Assembly (NCBI GenBank): GCA_035505375.1
Contig: DATJQV010000086.1
Location: 1 to 55,814, forward strand
Direction: 5' to 3'
DNA: 55,814 nt
Source: a bacterium
GTDB taxonomy: Bacteria > Hydrothermota > Tepidihabitantia > Tepidihabitantales > Tepidihabitantaceae
Made by a program: the position numbers and the translations under genes. A model generated the notes under the pieces. It did no database searches. It had not been told where the DNA came from and saw only the letters and a program-made list of their open reading frames with translations. Within the stretch, counting starts at the first letter, position 1. Every line of letters starts with the position of its first letter. Shown piece after piece: positions 7,970-14,860 of this stretch.

Positions 7970-9109
7970 ATGGAAAGACTGAAGCTCCTGGTGGTGGACG
8001 ACGAGCAGCCGATGCGCGAGGGCGTGATGCGGGCGCTGCGTAAGTTCACCGTGAGCCTGCCCTATGCCGAGGACGACTACGGCTTCGACATGTTCGAGGC
8101 GGGAACCGGCGAAGAAGCTCTTGAGCTCATCGAAAAGAACCCGCCGGACCTGGTGCTGCTCGACTACAAGCTGCCGGGCATCAAGGGCCTCGATGTGCTC
8201 GACAGCATCACCCAGCGCCAGCTCGACATCCTGACCGTGATGATAACGGCCTATGCGTCGCTCGAGACCGCGGTCAGCGCCACTCGGTACGGCGCGTACG
8301 ACTTCCTGGCCAAGCCGTTCACGCCCGAGGAGCTGCGCGGCGCGGTGCAAAAGGCGACCAAGCATCTTGTGCTTTCGCGGCAGGCGCGCAAGCTCTCGGA
8401 GGAAAAACGCCGGGTCCGGTTCGAGTTTATCTCGGTGCTGGCGCACGAACTCAAGTCCCCGCTGGCAGCGGTCGAAGGCTACCTGCGGATAATCCAGGAG
8501 AAATCCGCAGGCGATAGCCTCGCCGCGTACGAGACGATGGTCGGACGTTCGCTGACGAGGCTCGAGGGGATGCGCAAGATGATATTCGATATCCTCGACC
8601 TGACCCGCATCGAGTCCGGGCAGAAGAAACGCGAGCTCGTTGAGACCGACCTGCGTGAGGCGGCCCAGGCGGCAATCGAGACCGCGCTGCAGTCGGCCCG
8701 GGATCGCGGCGTGGCCATCGAACTGCACGCGCCGGAACGGGCGCCGCTGCTGGCTGACCGCGGCGAACTCGACATCATCTTCAACAACCTGGTGTCCAAT
8801 GCCGTCAAGTACAACCGTGAGAACGGTCGGGTTGACCTCACGATCGCCGTTGATGACGAAGTGGCGACAGTAGCCTGTCGCGACACCGGCATCGGGTTGA
8901 GCGAGACCGAGGCCCAACAGCTCTTCCGGGAGTTCATCCGCATCAAGAACGCCAAGACCAAGAACATCCTGGGCTCGGGGCTCGGCCTCTCAACGGTCAA
9001 GAAGCTCGCGACCGAGTACTACGGCGGTGACGTCCGGGTTGAGTCGACGCCGGACGTCGGCAGTACCTTCACCGTCACCCTGCGCCGTCGCCCGGCGGCG
9101 CAACGTTAG
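7970..9109 (+). CDS. Receiver-histidine kinase hybrid
   Basis: 379 residues: an N-terminal receiver (VVDDEQPMREG, phospho-acceptor in LVLLDYKLPG, MITAY, AKPFTPEEL) followed by HisKA with H159 in SVLAHELKSPLAA and a HATPase domain (NNLVSNAVKYN, DTGIGLSE, GSGLGLS). No membrane segment or extra sensory domain is visible, so it is a soluble relay kinase whose input is probably phosphorylation of its own receiver. It follows the sensory hydrogenase by 27 nt and is the last gene of the first operon. Inference: it relays or integrates the signal from the H2 sensor to the two stand-alone receivers. Neither this gene nor its neighbours carries a DNA-binding domain. Confidence 0.9.
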   Translation: MERLKLLVVDDEQPMREGVMRALRKFTVSLPYAEDDYGFDMFEAGTGEEALELIEKNPPDLVLLDYKLPGIKGLDVLDSITQRQLDILTVMITAYASLETAVSATRYGAYDFLAKPFTPEELRGAVQKATKHLVLSRQARKLSEEKRRVRFEFISVLAHELKSPLAAVEGYLRIIQEKSAGDSLAAYETMVGRSLTRLEGMRKMIFDILDLTRIESGQKKRELVETDLREAAQAAIETALQSARDRGVAIELHAPERAPLLADRGELDIIFNNLVSNAVKYNRENGRVDLTIAVDDEVATVACRDTGIGLSETEAQQLFREFIRIKNAKTKNILGSGLGLSTVKKLATEYYGGDVRVESTPDVGSTFTVTLRRRPAAQR

Positions 9110-9257
9110 CCCTTCCGCGAACCGAGTCCGGGGGCTTACCACCAAGGAACAGAGAGGAAGGGATGAAATCGGAAAGGCTGAATCGGGAAAGGTCGGAGTC
9201 CGGACATTCATCCTTCATCCCTCCGCCTTCATCCTTTCACCTGGCCCCTGCCGCGGC

Positions 9258-9285
9258 TTGAAAGCCCGCCCCGTTGTGCTAAGAT
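9258..9285 (+). promoter_or_regulatory. Promoter for the hydrogenase 2 operon
   Basis: TTGAAA (9258-9263), a 16-nt spacer and TAAGAT (9280-9285) lie in the only sizeable gap of the hydrogenase island. The receiver at 9367 follows with a GGAG ribosome-binding site about 6 nt before its GTG. This predicts that hydrogenase 2 can be transcribed independently of hydrogenase 1. Confidence 0.5.
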
Positions 9286-9366
9286 ACATCCTTTAGGTTG
9301 CGCTCCGTCTCATCCGTCACACAATCCACGGCCCGGACCTAAAGACAGATATCAAAAGGAGTTCAC

Positions 9367-9738
9367 GTGCCGAAGGTACTTATCGTTGACGACGACCCCG
9401 ATATCGTCGATTCACTGAAACTCGTCCTGTCGGCTGAAGGGTACGCAGTGGCGGCGGCCACGAGCCGGGTCGAAGCCATGCAGGCGGCCGAGCGGGAAAA
9501 ACCGGACCTTATTATCCTTGACGTCATGATGGAGCAGCCGGACGACGGTCTGGTGGTCGCCCAGGATCTGCGCCACAAGGGCGTGAGGACGCCCATCATT
9601 ATCCTGTCCTCGATCGGTCATGTGACCGGGTACAAGTTCGGCAAGGATTCGGAAGTGGCCCCGGTGGACGACTTCGTGTCGAAGCCGGTCGCGCCCAAAG
9701 ACCTGGTCGCCAAGGTCAAGAAATTCCTGAGGAAATGA
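9367..9738 (+). CDS. Stand-alone response-regulator receiver protein, hydrogenase 2 operon
   Basis: A 123-residue receiver domain. It shows the acidic pocket IVDDDPDIVDS, the phospho-acceptor in LIILDVMME, Ser as switch residue in ILSSIG, and SKPVAPKD for the conserved Lys. Like the receiver at 5462 it has an unusual beta4-alpha4 segment with V/A-TGYKF, so the two look like paralogues. The GTG start has AGGAG upstream. Its stop is 2 nt before the chosen hydC start, so it is first in the operon receiver-hydC-hydB-hydA. Without an output domain it probably acts by protein contact, perhaps with a kinase or the hydrogenase itself. Confidence 0.9.
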   Translation: MPKVLIVDDDPDIVDSLKLVLSAEGYAVAAATSRVEAMQAAEREKPDLIILDVMMEQPDDGLVVAQDLRHKGVRTPIIILSSIGHVTGYKFGKDSEVAPVDDFVSKPVAPKDLVAKVKKFLRK

Positions 9739-9740
9739 CG

Positions 9741-10265
9741 ATGTTGGCAACTGAAAGAGAATCACTCCGCCACGAAATCGCGGAATTGGCGGAGAAGTAT
9801 GAGCACAAGCGCGACGGGATGATGCCCATTCTCGAGGCCGTCCAGGAGAAGTACCGTTGCGTATCCGATTTCGCGATGCAGGAAATCGCCCGCCAGCTCG
9901 GCGTGTTCCCGACCGAGGTTTACGGCGTGGCGTCGTTCTACTCGTTCCTTTCCACCGAGCCAAGGGGCAAGTTCGCCATCCGACTCTGTCGTACCCTTTC
10001 CTGCGACTTCGCGGGCAAGAAGGAAGTAGCTCGCCAGCTCGAGAACGAACTCGCTGTCGGGTTCGGCCGCACCACGCAGGACGGGCTCTTCTCGCTTGAG
10101 TACTGCAACTGCCTGGGCATGTGCGACCACGGGCCGGCGCTGCTCGTGAACAACGACGTGTACACCGAGGTCAGCCCGGAGTTGGTATCGGACATCCTCG
10201 AAAAGTACCGGAGGATGTTCGGCCCGGCATCGCAGTTGGAGGAAAAGGAGACGCACCATGGCTAG
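9741..10265 (+). CDS. hydC: HydC/NuoE-like [2Fe-2S] subunit of hydrogenase 2
   Basis: A 174-residue NuoE-family protein with the N-terminal helical bundle (AQ-rich LRHEIAELAEKY...MMPILEAVQEKY) and the core GVFPTEVYGVASFYSFL. The four [2Fe-2S] cysteines are in CRTLSCDF and CNCLGMCD. It links the cluster chain to the HydB flavin in NAD-linked hydrogenases. The ATG at 9741 is preferred because AGGA lies 7 nt upstream; an ATG at 9735 overlapping the previous stop (ATGA) is the alternative. The 3' end overlaps hydB by 8 nt. Confidence 0.93.
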   Translation: MLATERESLRHEIAELAEKYEHKRDGMMPILEAVQEKYRCVSDFAMQEIARQLGVFPTEVYGVASFYSFLSTEPRGKFAIRLCRTLSCDFAGKKEVARQLENELAVGFGRTTQDGLFSLEYCNCLGMCDHGPALLVNNDVYTEVSPELVSDILEKYRRMFGPASQLEEKETHHG

Positions 10266-11439
10266 TGCAATTCACATCATGGAGCGCTACGAAGCCGGTT
10301 CGGGAGTGAAGAAGGCGCTCTCGATGTCGCGGACCGACGTCATCCGGACCGTGCGTGAGTCCGGCATCCGCGGTCGCGGCGGCGCCGGGTTTCCGACTGC
10401 GGTGAAGTGGAACCTGTGCGCGGCGGCCCAGGCCCCGAAGAAGTTCATCATCTGCAACGCCGACGAGGGCGAGCCGGGTACGTTCAAGGACCGTCTGCTT
10501 CTGACCGAGCGGCCCGAGGCCCTGTTCGACGGCATCACCATCGGTGGCTATGCTATCGGTGCGAAACTCGGGATCATTTACCTCCGTGCCGAATATGCCT
10601 ACATGCGGCCCGGGCTGGACGCTGCTCTGGCAGCCCGGCGCAAGAACAAGCTGCTGGGTAAGAAAGTGCTCGGCAAGAGCTTCGAGTTCGACATCGAAAT
10701 CCGCATGGGCGCCGGCGCCTACGTCTGCGGTGAGGAGACCGCGCTCATCGAGTCGCTTGAGGGCTCGCGCGGCGAGCCCCGCAACCGGCCGCCCTACCCG
10801 GTGAACACCGGGCTCGTCGGCGCGCCGACCTCAGTGAATAACGTCGAGACCCTCATCGCCTGCGCGCATATCCTGGTAAAGGGGCCGGAGTGGTTCAAGA
10901 AACTTGGCACCGAGATCTCAACCGGGTCCAAGTTGCTCTCGGTCTCCGGCGACTGCGCCCGGCCCGGCGTCTACGAGGTCGGGTTCGGCACCACGATCAA
11001 GGACCTGCTGAAGCTCGTCGAGGGCGAGGGGGCCAAGGCGGTGCAGGTCGGCGGCGCGTCGGGACGGACCGTCCCGGCGAAGCAGTTCGACCGCAAGCTG
11101 GGTTTCGAGGACCTCGCGACCGGCGGCTCGATAATCGTCATCGGACCGCAGCGCGACATGCTCGACGTGGCCGAGAATTTCCTCGACTTCTTCGTCGAGG
11201 AGTCCTGCGGCCAGTGCACGCCCTGCCGCGAAGGAAACCCGAAACTGCTGGAGGGCGTGCGCCTGCTGCAACAGGGACGCTGCTCCATCAACTACCTGCG
11301 CGAGCTGCAGAGCCTCGGACGCACGATGCAGGTGGCGTCCAAGTGCGGGCTCGGCCAATCGAGCGCCAATGCGTTCCTCGACATAACCGAGCAATTCCGG
11401 TCGGAAATCCTGGGCCGCGTGCCCGCGAGCAAGGAGTAG
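10258..11439 (+). CDS. hydB: Minimal HydB/NuoF NADH-binding flavoprotein of hydrogenase 2
   Basis: 393 residues containing only the NuoF core: GRGGAGFPT, CNADEGEPGTF and the Gly-rich NADH/FMN region, GAYVCGEETAL, an SLBB domain, and the [4Fe-4S] site ESCGQCTPCREG plus SKCGLGQ. It lacks the N-terminal thioredoxin-like [2Fe-2S] domain and the C-terminal double [4Fe-4S] domain found in Thermotoga-type bifurcating HydB. From memory of the family, such short HydB subunits occur in NADH-dependent, non-bifurcating enzymes of syntrophs. I infer the same here, with moderate confidence. Strong AAGGAG precedes the ATG, and the gene overlaps hydC. Confidence 0.94.
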   Translation: MASAIHIMERYEAGSGVKKALSMSRTDVIRTVRESGIRGRGGAGFPTAVKWNLCAAAQAPKKFIICNADEGEPGTFKDRLLLTERPEALFDGITIGGYAIGAKLGIIYLRAEYAYMRPGLDAALAARRKNKLLGKKVLGKSFEFDIEIRMGAGAYVCGEETALIESLEGSRGEPRNRPPYPVNTGLVGAPTSVNNVETLIACAHILVKGPEWFKKLGTEISTGSKLLSVSGDCARPGVYEVGFGTTIKDLLKLVEGEGAKAVQVGGASGRTVPAKQFDRKLGFEDLATGGSIIVIGPQRDMLDVAENFLDFFVEESCGQCTPCREGNPKLLEGVRLLQQGRCSINYLRELQSLGRTMQVASKCGLGQSSANAFLDITEQFRSEILGRVPASKE

Positions 11440-11445
11440 TCCAAG

Positions 11446-13449
11446 ATGCCAAGGACGAAGTCGGAAGCTAGAAGTCAGAAGTCAGAAGTCAAGACGGCAA
11501 AGCAGGAAGCCGGTAAGTCCAGCAAAGTCGCCCCGGGCACCACTGCCCCGACCAGCGAGAAGCCGATGACCATCACCGCCGGCAAGCCGGGCGATATCGG
11601 CGGCCTCGTGTCGGTGAAGATCGACGACCTCGACATCAAGGTGCCGTTCGGCACAACCATCCTCCAGGCGGCCAAGACCGTCGGCATCCGCATCCCGACG
11701 CTCTGCTACCACGAGGACCTGTGTCTTGCCGGGGTCTGCCGCATCTGCTCGGTCGAGGTGTCAAAGCAGCGGACGCTCCAGACCGCCTGCACGTTCCCCA
11801 TTACCGAACCGATTACCGTCAGCACGACCAGCCAGCGCGTCCGGCAGGCGCGCCGCCACATTCTCGACCTCCTTCTCTCCAAGCACTATGGCGAGTGCTA
11901 TTCCTGTTTCCGCAACAACAACTGCGAGCTGCAGGCGCTGGCCAAAGAATACGGCGTGGATTTCTTCCGGTTCGGCCACCCGGACAAGCCGCGCTTCGAG
12001 ATTGACCGCTCCAGCTACTCGGTGGTGCGCGACATGAACAAGTGCGTGCTCTGCCGGCGCTGCGTCCGGACCTGTGTTGACCTGCAGTCGGTCGGGGTCT
12101 ACAGCGCGGCGCACCGGAGCGAGAAGACGAAGATCGAGACCTTTGAGGACCGGCCGCTCGCCGACGTCATCTGTATCAACTGCGGCCAGTGCATCAACCG
12201 CTGCCCGACCGGCGCGCTCCGGGCCAAGGATCCGTCGGACGAAATCTGGGCCGCGATTGACGACCCCAAGAAACACGTCGTGATGCAGACCGCGCCCAGC
12301 CCGCGTGCCGCAATCGGCGAGGAGTTCGGGCTTGAGGCCGGCACCTCGATGACGGGGGAGATGAACACCGCCCTGCGCCGCGCCGGGTTCGATATGATCT
12401 TCGACACCAACACGACCGCCGACCTCACCATAATCGAGGAAGGCACCGAACTGCTGACCCGGCTGTACAAGGCGCTGGTCAAGAAGGAAGAGGCGTTCCT
12501 GCCCCAGTTTACCTCCTGTTCGCCGGGCTGGGTCAAGTTCATCGAGCACTTCTATCCCGAGTACCTGCCCTGGATGTCGAGCTGCAAGTCCCCGCAGCAG
12601 ATGTTCGGCGCGCTCATCAAGAGCTACTACGCCCAGAAGCAGAACCTGAACCCGGCCGACATCGTGACGGTGTCGCTGATGCCATGCTCGGCCAAGAAGT
12701 TCGAGGCGAACCGGCCGGAGATGCGCTCATCCGGGTATAAGGACGTTGACTACGGCCTGACCACCCGCGAGACCGCGCAGATGATCAAGGAAGCCGGCAT
12801 CGACCTGCCGCACATGCCCAAATCCCATTTCGACCTGCCGTTCGGCGACGCCTCTGGCGCCGGCCTCATCTTCGGCGCGTCCGGCGGCGTCATGGAAGCG
12901 GCGCTCCGGACCGTGGTTGAGGTCGTGACGGGCTTGAAGGCCGAGCAGGTCTTCACCGACGCCTGCATCATCCCGGTGCGCGGGTTCGAGGGCGTCAAGT
13001 ACATGGAAATCAAGGTGCCTCAGACCGGCCCGATGCTCGACCTGTTCAAGCCGCTCATCAAGAAAGGCAAGCTGGGCAAGGACTGGTCGTGGCTCAAGGG
13101 CGCGACGCTCAAGGTCGCGGTGGCCCACGGCACGGCCAACGCCCGCAAAGTGATGGAAGACATCAAGGCGGGGGGCAAGTTCTCCCAGTGCCAGTTCATC
13201 GAGTTCATGGCCTGCCCCGGCGGTTGCCTCGGCGGTGGCGGCCAACCGATTCCGACCTCGCCCGCGATTCGCAAGGCCCGGGCCAAGGCCATCTACGCCG
13301 AAGACATGGGGCTCGCTATCCGCAAGTCGCACGAGAACCCGTACGTGCTGAAGCTCTACGCGGAGTTCCTCACCGATGGGCCTTGCGGCGAGGTGAGCCA
13401 CAAGTACCTGCACACCCACTACACGCCCCGCGGCGACTACCTCGTCTAG
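11446..13449 (+). CDS. hydA: [FeFe] hydrogenase catalytic subunit HydA (hydrogenase 2)
   Basis: 667 residues. After a Lys/Ser-rich N-terminal extension (about 1-40) come a [2Fe-2S] domain (CYHEDLCLAGVCRIC), a His-Cys3 site (HYGECYSCFRNNNC), two [4Fe-4S] motifs (CVLCRRCVRTC, CINCGQCINRC) and intact H-cluster motifs TSCSPGW (C358), MPCSAKKFE and ACPGGCLGGGGQP, ending SHKYLHTHYTPRGDYLV. The extension is encoded by a 7-bp repeat (about 11462-11496, unit close to GAAGTCA) of the kind also seen between genes in this window. A downstream ATG at 11566 could be the original start, but GGAG before 11446 supports the longer form. This is the last gene of the operon, with a hairpin 17 nt after the stop. 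Confidence 0.96.
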   Translation: MPRTKSEARSQKSEVKTAKQEAGKSSKVAPGTTAPTSEKPMTITAGKPGDIGGLVSVKIDDLDIKVPFGTTILQAAKTVGIRIPTLCYHEDLCLAGVCRICSVEVSKQRTLQTACTFPITEPITVSTTSQRVRQARRHILDLLLSKHYGECYSCFRNNNCELQALAKEYGVDFFRFGHPDKPRFEIDRSSYSVVRDMNKCVLCRRCVRTCVDLQSVGVYSAAHRSEKTKIETFEDRPLADVICINCGQCINRCPTGALRAKDPSDEIWAAIDDPKKHVVMQTAPSPRAAIGEEFGLEAGTSMTGEMNTALRRAGFDMIFDTNTTADLTIIEEGTELLTRLYKALVKKEEAFLPQFTSCSPGWVKFIEHFYPEYLPWMSSCKSPQQMFGALIKSYYAQKQNLNPADIVTVSLMPCSAKKFEANRPEMRSSGYKDVDYGLTTRETAQMIKEAGIDLPHMPKSHFDLPFGDASGAGLIFGASGGVMEAALRTVVEVVTGLKAEQVFTDACIIPVRGFEGVKYMEIKVPQTGPMLDLFKPLIKKGKLGKDWSWLKGATLKVAVAHGTANARKVMEDIKAGGKFSQCQFIEFMACPGGCLGGGGQPIPTSPAIRKARAKAIYAEDMGLAIRKSHENPYVLKLYAEFLTDGPCGEVSHKYLHTHYTPRGDYLV

Positions 13450-13466
13450 ACCGAGCCAAACCTCAA

Positions 13467-13493
13467 AAGCGCCCCGCCCCGCGCGGGGCGCTT
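13467..13493 (+). terminator. Hairpin ending the hydrogenase 2 operon
   Basis: Perfect 10-bp arms AAGCGCCCCG (13467-13476) and CGGGGCGCTT (13484-13493) with a 7-nt loop, 17 nt after the hydA stop. There is no long U-tract (CTTAGCTTCC follows), which is common in GC-rich genomes. Confidence 0.75.
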
Positions 13494-13568
13494 AGCTTCC
13501 GCGCGAGCGGACCAAACCAACGGGGTGAGAAATGCACGTGCTGCGGCCATTTGCAGTCCAAGGCTGAG

Positions 13569-13597
13569 TAGACAGAGTCAGCCGGCCGCGCTACAAT
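13569..13597 (+). promoter_or_regulatory. Promoter of the DUF4258-DUF2283 pair, leaderless type
   Basis: TAGACA (13569-13574), a 17-nt spacer, and TACAAT (13592-13597), with the GTG start only 6 nt further on. A transcript would begin at or next to the start codon. The same geometry recurs at many promoters in this window. Confidence 0.6.
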
Positions 13598-13603
13598 CGC
13601 TCC

Positions 13604-13861
13604 GTGAAGACTATTCGGCTGTCCCGCCACGCCCGTGAGAACATCGGGTTCCGCGGGGCGACCGAGGAAGAGGTCGTTGAGGCAATCAGGCAGGCTGAGT
13701 GGCAACCGGCCGAGCGCGGCAGGTTCGACTGCCGCCGGGAGTTCCCCTTCGGTCAGGACTGGAACGGACGTCACTACTCAACCAAGCAGGTGCGGCCGGT
13801 GTTTGTGGACGAACTTGCGGAGATTGTTGTCGTGACGGTTTATGTGTACTATGTACCGTAA
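13604..13861 (+). CDS. DUF4258-like small protein, possible toxin
   Basis: An 85-residue protein beginning MKTIRLSRHARENIGFRG, with a conserved early RHAR/GFRGA segment, an EEEVVEAIRQ helix and a C-terminal beta stretch (VVVTVYVYYVP). This matches the DUF4258 pattern, a family often found next to small DUF2283 proteins in toxin-antitoxin-like pairs. The DUF2283 gene follows 12 nt later. Function as a toxin is inferred from context only. A promoter with the -10 box 6 nt before the GTG suggests a leaderless mRNA. Confidence 0.7.
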   Translation: MKTIRLSRHARENIGFRGATEEEVVEAIRQAEWQPAERGRFDCRREFPFGQDWNGRHYSTKQVRPVFVDELAEIVVVTVYVYYVP

Positions 13862-13873
13862 CGGAGCAACACG

Positions 13874-14092
13874 ATGAGAATATCGTACGATTCGGAAGTC
13901 GATGCGCTGTACATCAGGTTCATTGAGACCACGGTGACGACCAAACACGTCGCCGATGGTATCGCGGTTGACTACGCCGCCGACGGCCGGATTGCGGGCA
14001 TCGAGGTACTCGACGCGCGCAAACGGTTTGGCGACGAGCAGATTCTCCGGCGCGTCGTGCTCGAGGACCTGGTTCCGACCCCTGCCGTCTAG
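13874..14092 (+). CDS. DUF2283 family protein
   Basis: A 72-residue protein with the characteristic DUF2283 opening MRISYDSEVDALYIRF and GIAVDYAADGRIAGIEVLDA. Members are small beta-rich proteins of unknown function commonly paired with DUF4258. GGAG lies 8 nt before the ATG, so it is translated from the same mRNA as the upstream gene. It may be the antitoxin of the pair; this is inference from gene order. Confidence 0.8.
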   Translation: MRISYDSEVDALYIRFIETTVTTKHVADGIAVDYAADGRIAGIEVLDARKRFGDEQILRRVVLEDLVPTPAV

Positions 14093-14256
14093 CGCGCCCG
14101 CGTCCCCCTCTCGACCCTTGGAATCCCGGATCCCTTCCTCAGCAATTCTGCATTCTGCTATCTCGTTTGTGACATCTGATTTGTCGGAAGTCCGCCACAA
14201 GCGGTGAGCGGTTAGCCGTCGGCTGCCAGCCGTCAGATGTCGCAACTGCCCTACGG

Positions 14257-14280
14257 CTCCGCGGCGACTACCTGGTCTAG
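14257..14280 (+). pseudogene. Possible remnant of a hydA 3' end
   Basis: The last codons RGDYLV-stop of hydA (13431-13449) recur here: 22 of 23 bases are identical from CCGCGGCGACTACCT through GTCTAG. As at the hydA end, a GC-rich hairpin follows about 20 nt later. Nothing upstream resembles the rest of hydA, so at most a gene tail survives. Chance similarity in GC-rich DNA cannot be excluded. Confidence 0.35.
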
Positions 14281-14299
14281 GCTCGACCGACCACAAGAT

Positions 14300-14325
14300 C
14301 GATGCCCCGCTTACGCGGGGCATCG
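14300..14325. terminator. Bidirectional hairpin terminator
   Basis: Perfect 11-bp arms CGATGCCCCGC (14300-14310) and GCGGGGCATCG (14315-14325) around a TTAC loop. It lies 42 nt beyond the stop of the minus-strand membrane gene and after the hydA-like tail on the plus strand, so it could serve either direction. Confidence 0.7.
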
Positions 14326-14367
14326 CTTACTTTGCCGGCGGGGCGTCGCCTTCGGCTCAGCGGCCGC

Positions 14368-14580
14368 TCAGCGGGTTTGCCCGCCCATCACCGTCAGCCC
14401 GGCCAAGATCACGAGCAGTCCGACGACGATGAATACAATATCCATCGTCTTGGCCCGGCCGGCCAGCACGAAGGCGAGCCCGAAGACGGCCGTGACCGCT
14501 CCCGCCACCAGGGTGATTGTCCGAAGCCGCTTGGAACGCTGCTCATCGGTGAGCGGCGCCTTCATCCCAGGGTCAGACAC
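14368..14580 (-). CDS. Small two-helix membrane protein
   Basis: A 70-residue protein with a short charged N-terminus (LTDEQRSKRLR) and two hydrophobic segments, about residues 21-41 (TITLVAGAVTAVFGLAFVLA) and 47-65 (IVFIVVGLLVILAGLTVMG). No family is recognised. The GTG start has a strong GGGAGG 5 nt upstream. A degenerate copy of the promoter repeat used by DUF2130 lies some 200 bp upstream. It is probably an inner-membrane protein of unknown role. Confidence 0.65.
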   Translation of the reverse strand: MSDPGMKAPLTDEQRSKRLRTITLVAGAVTAVFGLAFVLAGRAKTMDIVFIVVGLLVILAGLTVMGGQTR

Positions 14581-14779
14581 TTTGCCTCCCTTCGCGTCCG
14601 GTCGAGAACCGACCTCGCATATTCCTCATGCCATCGACCAAAAGCCGCAATCAGGCATGGCCGCTCAACCCGGTGCGCCATTCCACGCCACTACTTCCGC
14701 CCGTCTCAAATCTGGAATGTGAAGGAGCCCCGCGCGCGTCAGGAATCGGCGACCTCGTCACCGGAGCTTCCCAGTCACG

Positions 14780-14820
14780 GATTGGCTATCGGACTCGCGG
14801 GCGGGCGTGTCGAATGGGCA
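14780..14820 (-). repeat. Degenerate third copy of the promoter-leader repeat
   Basis: The core ACTCGCGGGCGGGCG followed by a GTCGAAT-like end matches the promoter regions at about 15823-15853 and 17150-17190. On the minus strand this copy would give TCGACA as a -35-like box and ATAGCC as a poor -10. It lies between the SDR end and the small membrane gene. Confidence 0.5.
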
Positions 14821-14860
14821 TGCTGAAATCGGAGAGTGCCACTCGCCGCCACCAGCAAGT

